This document shows, one piece after another, positions 18,794 through 31,900 of a stretch of DNA of 64,000 nt. The position numbers and the translations under genes were made by a program. The stretch's first letter is position 1. Each line of letters begins with the position of its first letter. A model generated the notes under the pieces. That model was not told where the DNA came from, did no database searches, and saw only the letters and a program-made list of their open reading frames with translations. Origin of the DNA: Paragordius varius (taxonomy: Eukaryota; Nematomorpha); NCBI GenBank assembly GCA_964247055.1, contig OZ176051.1:9238001-9302000 (forward strand). Reading direction: 5' to 3'.

Positions 18794-21289
18794 GTTTACA
18801 CCGACCTTAAGTTTGACTACACTAATTATTATTAATCCCTAGTGTATAGATATAACAAATTAGAAAAAAAATTTTTTATCATCAATATTTAAAAAAGGCA
18901 GAATGTCCCAAAAAAACTTTGGGCCACTGTGCAAAGGATACGTGACTATCACCAAAATCAATATACATGCAAATATAACAAAAACATTTTAGTAGCATTT
19001 GACCTTTACTGCTTTTATATACAAATTTTTTTGCCACTTTCAGGAATAAACAAGATTTTAAGTAACTATTAGTTTTTGTTTTAATTATAGGTTTTCTAAA
19101 CTATCCTAAACCTGAATATATCATTATATTTCCTAGGCGTGCACCCCTTTCATATAACAATGACAAAACAAAGGGATCAAAAGCATTTTTATATTACATA
19201 TTTGTCCAAATAAGCTAATAAATGTTAATAAAAGAGTTAAATTGAACGGCACAAAGCCAGACTTGGAATACATAATAACTAAACGCATAAAGCTGTGATT
19301 AAAATTATTTATAAAATTTCCGGGTATTCGTTGTTGTTGGTATCGATTTGTATTTTATAAATTCTTTTTTCTTCTACTAACATACAAAGCGTTCCTATCG
19401 TCGAAAATAATTATTCATTAGAGTTTACGTACCGCTGTAGTTGCCGATATGGAGTGCGGCACGATTAAAAAAGTGTTTTTTTACAATCCATTTTTTTCCG
19501 GTAAGGGACGCCAATTATTGCTTGTTTTCTTATCTAATAAACCTTGATCTTCTGCCCCTTTATATATTAGAACGGTATTATATGCACTATTTTATTTAAT
19601 GGTTTGTCAAACTAAAATAAACTTTAGCAAACTAACAAAAAACTCAATGCTGAAAACAGGAAAAAATTTAAAGATTTCGGAAACACGTGATTTGTATCAC
19701 TCGGAAGTAAATTCTTAATATTGTTATCTAAAATCAGGTATTTACATTTTATTTCTGGTAAATAAAGTTTGGTAATCTGTATTATGATAACGACTATCAA
19801 TGTTAATACTTTCTGCTTAATATTAATTATTAAATTACTATAATATCCATATTATATAAGCAGGTTGCTATCCGATTTTACCTGATCTCTATTGCTTTCG
19901 AGAGGGATTTTACGAAGTGATAAAGAATTAACATATGCTATAAATAGTTTCTCAAAATTGTGGATATTACTCAATGCTCATAATATGAATATTCTGATAA
20001 AAAAATGTATCAATATAATCGTTTTTAACTTAGGGACTAATTTAACACTTCGATTCAAATTGAGGTCCCAGCCAAAGTTTAATTTGATATTTGTGAACTA
20101 CTGAAAGAAACGGTTCCAAATTTAAATTTATGCTTCTATCATAAAAATTGTATAAAATAACTAACATCAACATTTTTAATATTTTTTTTAATTTCGGTTT
20201 ATAATGTTATATAAGTGCAAACTTTTGGCATTACAAAGGACTGAAATGAATGTGTAGTATTTAAGTGTTAAGACAGATTCTTTCCATATAGTCATTGCAA
20301 AATGGGAAAATATTAACGATTATATATAAAAAATTAGTATTAGGAATCAGCTATATAATCTTTATTTTTATTAGACAAATATTTACTCCATATTCTTTGA
20401 TACTTTTTTTCAAAAAAGTATTAAATTATTTTTTAAATTTATACTAATGAATTTTTTGATTATGTTAAGTTAGCAAGTAACCACAGGGCCTAATATTACG
20501 GCCGGATCTGCTTTAACAGATTTTTTTATGTGGTGTTAACACAAAGTAGGACCATATCCAAAGTTACAGTCATTTACAAATTTAAATGCCATTACGAGTC
20601 AATCATCAAAACCAATTATTGAATCCATGTAATACTATAACAGATACTCGGAATAATTGCTTTGAAGCCAAGTTATCACGACGTTTTTTATGTGAGAGGG
20701 TGGGTGATCTACTCAGTGATTAATATAAAGCCACCAACTGAAATTATTGTTTTGCGTCCATCCTATAATAAATCATACCTACTTTTTCCAAGCAATTAGA
20801 TATTGAATCTGTCGACTAAGACACTACAAACCATTATTTTTAGAATTATTTTTACAAATAGAGTTTCCGTTTTACCGGGGTAGTTAGGGTAAAATCATTG
20901 TTAGGCAACAGATACTATACCAAATTGCATAGAAAAGCTGCTTTTTATATATACAACTGTGAGGCCTGTCATTTACTTCCGGTATGATAAACACTTTAAT
21001 TCTACGAATTTTATAGTTTAAAACTCTTGAAATATATAATATTTGTTATCCTAAATATTTAACGTCTATCCATAAATCTCCAATACACTTCTTATTACAC
21101 ACTGATTAAACAATGCCTTAGATAATCTAGCAACTAATTACAACAATATAGCTAAACTACACCGTGGTTTACTTATGATTATAATGACTTTGTTCTTGCC
21201 TTAATAACGCTTAAGCTGGGAAAAAAATGGTGTAATTTCTTAGTTCACAAAAAATTGCCAATAACGCGGACTTATATAAACCGCACTTC
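18794..21289. other. Long intergenic stretch, decayed repeats
   Basis: No gene is recognised. Segments near 20045-20150 (CTTCGATTCAAATTGAGG, GAAACGGTTCCAAATTTAAA) are diverged copies of the dispersed repeat seen at 36100-36310 and 41470-43010. The rest is AT-rich DNA with no signal I can read. Confidence 0.5.
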
Positions 21290-21639
21290 GGTACCATACT
21301 ATTACATACAAAATCACTAGATATCACTATCATCCAGGCTTACGCCCCCACAAGTACATCAGACGAAGCTAATATATTAAAATTTTGTACCGAATTACAA
21401 CCAGCAACATTCAAACTTAAAAAAACTTTTGATTATTTTTGGAATTTAAATGAAAAAATTGGAACATCAATATAAAGAATCTGCGGTGGTAAAGGACTGG
21501 CTGAGCTTAACGTCAATAGCGAAATTTTAATAAATTTATGTATCAGCAACAATTTATTTGTATGAAATCTTACTCAACCTAAGTGAAAACTCATATACCA
21601 TTAGAGACCAAGACATGAATCCAATTCGATTATATATAT

Positions 21640-24380
21640 CAGGGGTGGCCACACATTTTTTGTCGCGAGCTTTTTTTTTGGCTTTTTTGTTAAAAAAAGA
21701 GTTCGCGGTCACCCAGAAATATTTATCAAAAAAACTCAATCAACACTTTAAATGATGTATATACCTGCTTTACAGATTAGAGTGACTTGTTTAAATCATT
21801 TTAAAATTGTAATTTTTTTATCTATCAACCAAATACAAAAATAATTTTAATTAAAAGACAACGGGTTATTAACTACCTTAATTTTTTAACCAACTTAAAA
21901 CACTTCAAAATATTTATTTATTAAATTTCTATTATATAAAATTTTACAATATAAAAATTTAAACAATGCATTTGAAATTACAGGGGAGAATACATTATGA
22001 TACAAAAAATAAAAGAAATAAAAATTAGCATTCCAATTTAGAACCATAATTTGAACATAAATAAGAGTACATTAAAATTGTATCAGTTTTAATTCTATCC
22101 ACATATTTTTTAGTAAATCGGATTTTTCCTAAGCGAAAATACAACTCGATAAACATCCATATTTAATAAAGAAAAAAATATTTAAAACGCCCGACTGCGA
22201 AAAAATTCAGAAAGTTTATCTAAATTAGGTTCAAATGAAGTCAAAGCAATTCTCAAACATGATTCTAAATGTTTATTAGTTAATTGTGATCTCTGTTTAG
22301 TTTTGATAGCATTCATATTTGAAAAAGCTGATTCACATAAATATGTGGATCCAAAAAAAGAATTGAATAATGCAGCGGTTTTCCAAATATGGGGGTATTT
22401 ATCTTTATTTATAAATTTATATATATCTGATCCTAATGATTTTAGATGGATATCGCATTTAACATTTATTAATTCCTCTTCCAACTCTGCTAAATTTGGT
22501 ACACCAAGAAAGTGGCTGAGTTTTTGAGCAATATATTCAACATTATTATTATTATTAAATGGGCATGGTAAAAAAATAGCGATGTCTTCAAGTTTATTTA
22601 TAGATGAAAATCGTTTTTCAAAATAATTAATAAGCAGACCAATATCATCTGCATATTTTTCAAAAGAGAGATTCTCTATTTTTTCAGACACCGCTGCCAG
22701 ATTAAAAAAATGTTTTAAATCTCGGTTTTTTAATTATGTTTCTACTACTGTTAGTGTTTCCTTAAAAGATTTTAAAGCACCCATCATATCCATTATTGTT
22801 TTATCTTTTCCTTGTAATTGGATGTTTAATTTATGCAATTTTTCCGTGATCTCGCATAAAAATGCAAGATCAAGCATCCAATCTTGATCTTTCAATTCAG
22901 AGTATGAAAATTTAGAATTCTCTAAAAAAATTTCTATTTGTGGTAAAAGTTGCCTAAATCTAATTAAAAATGCGGCACGACTCAGCCACCTTACATCAGT
23001 ATGTAATAAAAGTTCTCCATATTCCACGCCGCACTCATTTAACAAAATTCGAAATTGGCGGCGGGACAAGCTTTTTGTTCGAATGGTGTTAACAATTTTA
23101 AAACAGGGGTTCATTACATGATGGTATTTTGAAACTTTTGAACATAAAACTTGATTATGGATTATACAATGGTAATCAATGAACTTGGGAAATGCACTGT
23201 GATTTTTACATAAAGCGATAAAGCCGTTGTTAACGCCAATCATAGCTGGAGCTCCATCAGTAGTTATAGATGCGAGTTTTACGATGGGAAGTTTCGTATC
23301 TGTGATAAATTTATAAAAAGAATCAAAAATATCCTGCCCTCTGGTTCGTTCGTGGAGAGGTATTATAGTTAATAATTCCTCCTTTGCAGATAAATCACTA
23401 AATATCATACGAATAAAAATGAATAATTGGGCGATTCCAACATAATCGGTGGACTCATCGAGTTGCAAGGAAAAAAAATACAGTTATTAATATTTTCATG
23501 TAAAATTTCATCAAGATTATTACTAATATCTTCAGCCCTGCGCATAACGGTATTTCTCGATAAGCTTATGCTTTTAATAGCTGTCATAATATTATTTTTG
23601 TTATCAAAATTTTCAAATAAAATATCACAAGCGCTAATAAAGGCTTCTTTAAATATTTCACCATCTTGGAATGGCTTATTGTTTCGAATGAGTATTTCCG
23701 CTACCTTGAATGAAGCAATCGTAGCATTTTTATACTCTTTGTTGTATTTAAGTATGCTATTTTGTGAGGCGGATAATTGTTCTTTTAATTCCTTTACTTT
23801 AATGTTGCGTTCTTGAGTTTGTAAGGGGTAGTTTTTGGAGTAATGTGGATGCAGAGATCTATAATGTCTTTCAATATTTGACTTTTTGGGCAAAGCAACA
23901 GTACTATTGCATATTAGACAGGTGCATGTTTCATTTATCATAATAAAAAAGTATTCATGCTCCCAATCTTTCTTGTATCTGTACAACTTTTTTTGGCTCA
24001 TTCTAAAATATAAGTTTTAAAAACCTACTTTTGGTGTATCAAATCAAATCTAACTTCACGATTATGCTTCTGATTTATGAATAAGCTTTGCTCAAAGTTT
24101 TGATATATTCAAGGGAAATGACTGATTTTAAATTTTAATGCAAATGCTCCAAAACATATGAATTATAATTTATAAAATAATTTTTTTACACCCTTTTCTT
24201 AGACGTTTTTTTTTAATTTAAACCGTATTTTTTTGTATTTTAAATTTAAATTCGCTCAGAAGTAGCCAACTATCCGAAAAAAATCAATAAAATTTTTTTA
24301 AAAAAAATATTTTCAGGCGGTCACTTTTTGAATTGTCGCGGTCACGAAAGTGACCGCGGTCACCTCGTTGGCCACCCCTG
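21640..24380 (-). mobile_element. hAT transposon family B, almost intact, inside the LINE
   Basis: The ends CAGGGGTGGCCA (21640) and TGGCCACCCCTG (to 24380) are perfect inverted repeats, flanked by perfect 8-bp duplications ATATATAT (21632-21639, 24381-24388). The 2741-bp element interrupts the LINE endonuclease, so it is younger than the LINE. The interior is filled by a transposase gene on the minus strand. Confidence 0.92.
22182..24001 (-). pseudogene. hAT transposase (GTF2IRD2/ZBED5-like lineage), two lesions
   Basis: About 600 residues starting MSQKKLYRYKKDW. The N-terminal zinc finger reads TCLICNSTVALPKKSNIERH...H. The catalytic region includes QLDESTDYVGIAQL, LASITTDGAPAMIG, FIDYHCIIHNQVL and HTDVRWLSRAAFL. 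The hATC dimer domain is CESAFSNMNAIKTKQRSQLT followed by LESCLRIALTSFEPN. Two lesions are seen: a one-base frame change in the T-run near 23468 (the frames run NINNCIFF into LQLDEST), and an in-frame TAA at 22734-22736 between TVVET and LKNRDLK. Otherwise it is full length, so it is recently inactive. Similar transposases have been domesticated in vertebrates, but here the inverted repeats and target duplications show an ordinary transposon. Confidence 0.9.
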
Positions 24381-25985
24381 ATATATATCAACATGAATGG
24401 AAAAATTTGTTCGCAAATGTGAAAACATCCCCAGGTGTTAATTACGGCTCGGATAATTCCTTGAATGCCAAAATTAAACTAAATGTCAACAATAAAAACA
24501 AAAATATATCAATAATAACTATGTGAAATTGCCACTATAATTGAACTAAATAACTGCTTTGCATAACTTGAATTCAATGATTTCGACACCAATGACTGTT
24601 AGAATTATATAAAAACAAAATTCGAAATTATTTCGCAAAAAGGAGATTATAACAAATTGAATAAAGAGTTTTCTACCAAACAAAAATTGATATAAACGCA
24701 TATTACGATAATCTTTGTAATGAGATTGAAACTAAAAATTATAAAAGGTATAAATATTTTCCCCTCAGTCTAACAAATCGTTGCAACTAAAATACTTGAT
24801 ATGGGATGTAAATTACTGAAAAAGACAATATAAGTAATAGATGAAAACAAAATTTTACAATGGCCTAAACGTTAGGCAATCTTTCAAAAAACTCCGCATA
24901 GATGAACCACCCATCCTAGAAAGTGAGCTCCTAAATGCAATCGAATCCCTTCCTCGAAACAAAGCCTTTGGATTTGACGACATCATAGAAATACTATATT
25001 GTATTTCTATAAAAACACATACATTGCTTATCAAAAAGTATTAAATTCAGCATTTGGCCAATCAAATTAAACAAATCTATATCCGATTCACAAAGAGGCA
25101 ACCCTAAAGTATGCAACAAATTCCCAACAATAGTGCCTATACGCAGGCAAAAATATTATTAAATATATTGTATTTTAAAATATTATTTCAAGTTGATAAA
25201 AACAACTCACAATATGAAGCCGGTTTTTAAAAGGGAAGGCTGCAGAGATCTCATCTGCAACTCAGGTTTATTAGTAAAAATTGAATACCCAACCAATATA
25301 TCTGTGTTTTATTTACACAAAAATTTTGACATCTTATTCACAACACATTATGGGAAGCCTTGGAAAAAAGTGGCACAACACCTTCTCTCTCTACAATAAT
25401 AAAATATACAGCAATAGCTGAAGCCTGTATTCAAACAGCACACGGTACCTTTATAGGTTTCCTACAAACAGGGGCACTCGTCAAGGGTGCTTCCTTTCAT
25501 CACTGTTATTCAATATCACCGAGAATATCTGGTATAAATAAGATAATCATAATTTGGCCTAGAAGTAGGCGAAGAAATAATAAATCTCAAATGCGCTGAC
25601 GATACCGTACTCGCTGGTACACAAAACGATTTACAACGGCTCCTCAAAATGTTACATCTTGAGAGACAACGTCATGGCCTTGAAATTAACTTGGAAAAAC
25701 TAGTCAAAAACGTTAATTGCCTAACTAAAATGAATGAACATTGCTAAGAAAATTTAGACAACTACATATATTAAGGAGTGAATTAAAAACAAAAATCATA
25801 AATCTCCTAATAAACAGACATATAACCAAGGCTAAAACAAAATCATATCACGATATATGATCCTCATTAAAACCAAAACCACCACTATAAATCTTAAATT
25901 GCTCTGGGATATAAAACTACCCCAAAGATTTGTAAATTGTTAAAACATAATATATACATATTGCGTATTCATTCATACATTAACC

Positions 25986-28900
25986 ATGAGTGGAAAGGTT
26001 TGTTTTTCCATTTTATTTTAGAGAGGAAAATCTAATTCAGACACCTCTACGACGGAAAGCGATGAGGTTGGATTATAATAAAAATTTAGTGGGGTAAAAG
26101 TAAAAAGAATAAGGTTTCGAAAAAGAGGCAAAAAATGGCTACTAAATCAGGTTTAAATTTAATAACTTAATAGTCGTTCAAAATGCATTGAGCTCTGATA
26201 CCGATTCTGGATCTGATACATTCGATGATGGCTATGATGAAAATTTAATCGGAGATGAAGATGATAGAATAAAGTTAGAAGCTATGACTGAAAAAGAACG
26301 CGAACAAGAAATATTTAACCGATTAGAGCGCCGAGAAGTCCTAAAAGCAAGGTTTGTTTTTTATTAGTTTTCCAAACCCTTTTCCTATTTTAAACTTTGG
26401 TTATATGATTATTATCAGATATGAGATTGAAAAGCGTCTTAAAAAGGTGGGAAAAATGAAAGAAACGGAGCGTTTGGCATTACTAAATAGTAATAACAAT
26501 AAGAAAAATGCAAAGTCCACTGATAAAGTTTATTCGACGTCAAATTCTGATGATGATGATGATGAAGGCAAGGAAGCTACAAAAGTCAAATTAAAAACTC
26601 TAAGTTCTGACGAACAAAGTTTAAATGACGATGAGACAGCCAAAGGTTTTGTTATTTTTTGAATTTATTTAAATATTATTTATATTATTATAGGAACTGT
26701 TGTCCGCAGCTCTATGCGCCGAGCTCAAGCCGATAGTAACAAACAGCAAAGCCGTATCCATCAAGCCATATCAGACCTTAAAGCCAAGCGTGAGGAAAAG
26801 AAAAATAAAACGTTAAATTCCAATTTGTCTTCCGGTAATTTATCCAATAAAATGCATTCATAGCTGGAACCGCTTATAAAACTAACCATTTAAAATTTTT
26901 ACTTATCCCTTGATATAACAAAACTACCAAATATAGGTTCTGAAATGTTAGATTTCGGGTACAATTGGTCGAAATTGTTTTAATATATATATATATATAT
27001 ATAATATATACATTGTGTGAAAAAAAATTTAACAAAAATTTTTTTTGATGAGATAGCCTATGACCAGTAAGTTCATTTGTCGTAAAATTTTTTATTTGTT
27101 TACGACCTAGTTTTTGAAATATTGAGAGAAAATCGAAATTGGGGAAAAAGTGAAAATTAAGGATAATTCAAAAATAATGATAAATGTTGAGATAATAAGG
27201 TCGATTATCATTTTCAGAGATATATTCTATATATAAATAGCCTAAATAGGGTGTCTATAAAATCTCAGTTCAAAAGATGGCGTTTTTTTAACAGATTTAT
27301 AAGTCAAAAAAAATTTTATGAAACTATATATTTTTTATTTATCTAGCTAAACTCACTATTAGAATCTTAACATTCATATTTTATTCAGTAAAAAAAACTT
27401 CTATAATAAAATATAATTAAAAAATATTGTTCTTTATTTTTTGTCTGGGTTATGAGCGTATAAATTTATACTGCTTTGGAATCTTAGATGAGTGAGAGTT
27501 ATAAACTATATAATTTTTGCAAAATAGGATTTAAAAGTAGTGGAATGTCAACCAACTATCCGTGCAAATACCAATAAAAATATTAATTTGTTTTAAAAAA
27601 AACCTGTTACAGGGATTTTTACGGATTGTTGATTGATAATCCATAACTTATCCTATTTTGCATGAATTATATAGCTTATGATTCCAATTCTTGTAAGAGT
27701 CCAAAATAAAACAGTATAAATTTTTTACACACTCATAAACCAGATGACAAAAAAATGAAAAAATAAAAAACAACACTTTTTGTTTTTATTTTGATATATA
27801 AGTTTTTTTTACTGAATAAAATATGATTAAGATTTTAATGGTGAGTTTAGCTGGTAAATAATTAAAAAAAAATATTTTAATATAGTTTCATAAAAAAAAA
27901 TTTGTCTTTTAAGTGTGTTAAAAGAAAATCGCCATCCTTTGAGCTGAGATTTATAGAAACCCTATCTATATGATTTTAGACTTTTTATATATAGAAATAT
28001 CTCCTAAAATGATAACAAACCATATTATCTTAGATTTATCATTATTTTTTGATTATCCTTAATTATTATTAATTTTAACCTTTTGCTGATTTTGATTTTC
28101 GCTTAATATTCTAAAAACTAGGTCGTCAACAAAAAAAATTTTTGCGGCAAATGAATTTACTGGTCATAAGCTATATTACGAAAAAAAAATTGTTTTGTTA
28201 AAAAAATTTGCACACAGTATATATATATATAAATATATATTATCAATTGATGTTTTACGACTGCATTTATGAGCCCTTAATTTAATTATAGTTTTGTGAT
28301 TTTAAACATTTAGTCATCTTTTAACATAAATGCGTCCAGAATTTTTTTGAAAAGGCTGATTATTAATTCGTAATGATTTACTACGCATGTTTGTTTATTT
28401 TAAATATCATCAATCAATTTGTGCTCCACTTAGGCATGACATTTAAATTTTTCTTGATCTTACAAAAACTATATTTGTATGAAATTATAATTGTTTTAAC
28501 CCTTTAAGATGCTCAACAAAATCAAAGTACTGCAGCTTTTTTAAAATCGAAAAATGATATCTACACCGATGATGACGATGATGAAGACTATGACAACGGA
28601 AATAATAATAATAATTTCGAGGGGACAACCCGTAAAGATAAAGGAGATATTGATAAAAGTACAACAATCCTTAATGCAAAACATCCATCAGGTATAATTA
28701 ACTGAGAATCTATTATATGTTTCTTCTTTTAAGTTACATGTAGTTTGAATTTATGGCTCAAAAATTATGTTCTAAATATTCCCATCTCAACTTTTAAAAT
28801 ATGAGTTTCAATTCAGCTCAGGTTAATTTAGTCGGTTCATTCATAAAAACTTCAGGCCTAAGCCTTGTTGATGTAACCCATCATTTTTTATTATTATTTT

Positions 28901-31900
28901 TTATAACATGCGCCTATTTTTCTCTAAACAGTTTTGAATCGGTCATCAAGCTCAGACGAAGAATCTACATCCAGTGATGAAGAATATGGGTAAGTCTAAT
29001 TTATCTATTAAAATTTTAAAACTTAGCCAAATATAGGGTGGGGGAATAAAAAATTTTTTTTGACTTGACTTGCAAGTTTTTTAAGTCATGGCTTGCTTTC
29101 ATGTGATAAAAACATTTTATCAGACGACCTATGTCAAGCAAGAAAACTTTATTCGGAGGTGATAAACAATCATTCAAGTTTGGTGTAGGGCACACTTGAC
29201 AGATTTGAAATATGGATAAAATTATTTTGGAAACTTGTATAAAATTTAGGTTTAAATGTAATTTAAACCTATGTTAATGCTATAAGCTGTTTATTTGATA
29301 ATTTTTGGCTAATTAACATATTCAAATTGGGTTGATACAAAATGGGATAAATTTTTAGAAAAACTCTACTAATATTTAAGAACAATGCATATTAAATATG
29401 CTAAATTTATTAATTCCGTGAACCTAAAAAAATTTGTTTATCGGAAGTATGTTAATATTAATAAATAACTATTAAGCTTGTTTAAAATTTTCAAATCTTC
29501 GTTTTACATAAAATGATGAACGCTGAAGGCTTCACCATTAAAACATGTAAAGAGTTTATTTCATCATAAATTTTCAAATGTAATATTGATAACCAATTAA
29601 AAATAATAATATATTATATTGTATAAACATCTTCCCATTATATGTACAAATGGACTCCTAACAAAATAAGTTGTGTGGAAAATAATAAGAGAGTGTTTTA
29701 CGGGCTTATGGTTTCATTACCCAAAAAAATTTAGTTTTCGGGCTCAATATTTAGGAAAATTTATGATTATATTAAATAAGATACGTGTCATTGAGTTTGA
29801 AAACAATAAATACATATTGTATTGATTGTTTATCTTTTTGTGCCTTATTTCATAAATTTTGGCTGAAAATTATCCAAATAATTTCCGTAAATTCAATGTG
29901 ACAAAAATTTTTACATTTATAAGCAAAAGACTTGACTTAAGTGTTTTTTTTATCATCGATTTTCAAGTTTACACTTGTTGGCTTAAGTAAACTTGCTCAA
30001 CTTGCCACGCTTGACTTACAAGTCACGTGCGACTTTTTATCACCTCACCCATGCGAATGAAGACTAGAGAGGTTAACATATGTACTCTTATGTTTACTTA
30101 CATTTTCAGTATTATCATTAAGGCTTAACAGTTATCGCGCCCAAATTGTAGTATTTGACCAATTTAATTTTGATAATTGTTTGACAGAAAACATATATTT
30201 TTGTAACTTTTTTTTGAATCCTCCTATAATATATGTCTGGTCATTAAATAGGAAAAAGGGGAAAAAGATTGCTCCACCCATTCCAATCACACAACGTGAA
30301 CAACTCAGTCGGATACGTTTATCAAGGAATAAATTGGAAAAGTATATTGAGATATGCAAAAAAAATTGAAATATGGAAACAAAATACAAATATTTTTTAT
30401 ACAAAAACTACATTTTTTTACATTTCCATGATTTTTTTACAATAATCATCATGTTGTTTGGAATTAACGAATAGTTAATGAAATAATTGCCACTTATATA
30501 TCAAACGTACTCATTTATGTTAAATAGGAAGATTAAATATAATTAAATATGGTTTTTTTCTAAGATAAAATCTCTTTTTTTTACTTTCATATTTTATTTT
30601 ATAAAAATAGATGGGTTCACATGCCTTTTTTCGCTAAAACTGTTGTGGGGTGTTTTTTGCGTTTGGGAATTGGACAACATGATGGTCGGCCTATTTATCG
30701 AGTATTTTAAATTTTATTTTATACTTAAAATTTTCGGAACACTAGGTCATTCTTCAATTTTAAAGGTATTTTGAAATTTTTTGCTCTAAAACAAGAAATC
30801 GGAATGGAATTTTCGACTCGTCGAGAATTTAAATCAATTAAAAAATATTTTAATAGTGTTTAATTAATGAAGATAAAGTTACATTAAATGGTATATTTCT
30901 GTTGAATACTGAGTTTGGTTATTATTTTGCGTTTATTCTTATCTAAAAGCGTGTCCTTATGAACAGACTAAGCATAGGCAAGCCAAATTATTACTTTTAT
31001 AAGATGAAAAATATGGTTTGAAAGTTAATAGATATAAATTCTAATAAACATATGGTACCATATTTAGTAGTGACTATTTATTTTAGCTTTTCTAATATTA
31101 TCGATTTATTACTAGTTATGGCCACACTTTCTTTTTGGTTTACCAAAATATTTCTTAACTTTTATTAAAGAAATATTTTAATTAGTATTGTATTGTTTTC
31201 ATACATATATTCTATAGATTGTCGAAATTTTGGAAGTTCAGGAAACATCCAAAATTTATCAATTAGGATCGACTCGCACTAATAAAGGATTACGCGTTAG
31301 GTAGATTTTATTAATAGCTTTTGTTTATACCATACTAAATTTACCATCATTTTCATTGTTCTAATATAATTTTCATCAGTTTTATTATTAATTTATTGAT
31401 GACATTTTGCTAGATACAATTATCTTTTTTAAATTAAATGAAATTTTAAAAATTATTGTTTCCCAATAAATCATGAGTAAATCATTTATAATATTTGCAG
31501 ACATGGTTCAGATTCTAGGGTATTTCGACTAGAATTTGTTTCCAACAGCGATTTTACGGACTCTGAATTCACTAAATGGCTGGATGCTATGCAAAAAGCT
31601 TGTTTACCTTTACCTTCCACCATTAACGTTGAGAACAAAGTTCGAGATATAAAGGCTGCCCTTGACTACAATTTTAAGGACGAGGATATTGAACAAGTAT
31701 TTTTTGAATAACAAATATTGAAAAGTTGTATAAAATCAATCTACTGTTAAAAATTATTATTCTTTATTTGATTTTAACATTAGTATTTGGTTTGTTAAAT
31801 ATAATATGGATTGCATTTTTTATGTTTTTAGTAAAAAATACATAATTTAATTCGATGTATTCTATTATTTAATTACATACATTTGAAAAGATTGTCAACG

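Larger units (their letters stand above)
21290..25760 (+). pseudogene. Decayed LINE (non-LTR retrotransposon): endonuclease and RT remnants
   Basis: Frame-broken ORF2-like remnants. An endonuclease motif reads SLDITIIQAYAPTSTSD (about 21310-21365). The later endonuclease part continues on the far side of the inserted hAT (HEWKNLFANVKTSPGVNYGS, 24393 on). RT parts follow: NAIESLPRNKAFGFDDI (24928-24985), LWEALEKSGT (about 25350), NRGTRQGCFLSSLLFN across frames (about 25468-25520) and the catalytic box as CADDTVLAG (25588-25615) where YADD is usual. Many frameshifts and stops make it inactive. The domain order endonuclease-RT fits APE-type LINEs; the clade is not resolved. No 3' tail is identified. 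Confidence 0.8.

Noticed and set aside
22182-24001. Domesticated transposase gene
   Set aside because: Intact TIRs, an 8-bp TSD and coding lesions show a transposon copy rather than a host gene.
24841-25600. RT-like ORFs as a live gene
   Set aside because: Motifs are spread across several frames with stops, and the LINE is disrupted by a hAT; it is a fossil.
26352-26367. Possible 16-nt intron GTTTGTTTTTTATTAG in RTF1
   Set aside because: Splicing there gives no RTF1 reading; the acceptor at 26418 restores [10 protein letters not shown] in frame.
30132-30404. Overlapping 90-codon minus ORF around 30.2 kb
   Set aside because: It overlaps an RTF1 exon with homology on the plus strand and has no recognisable content.
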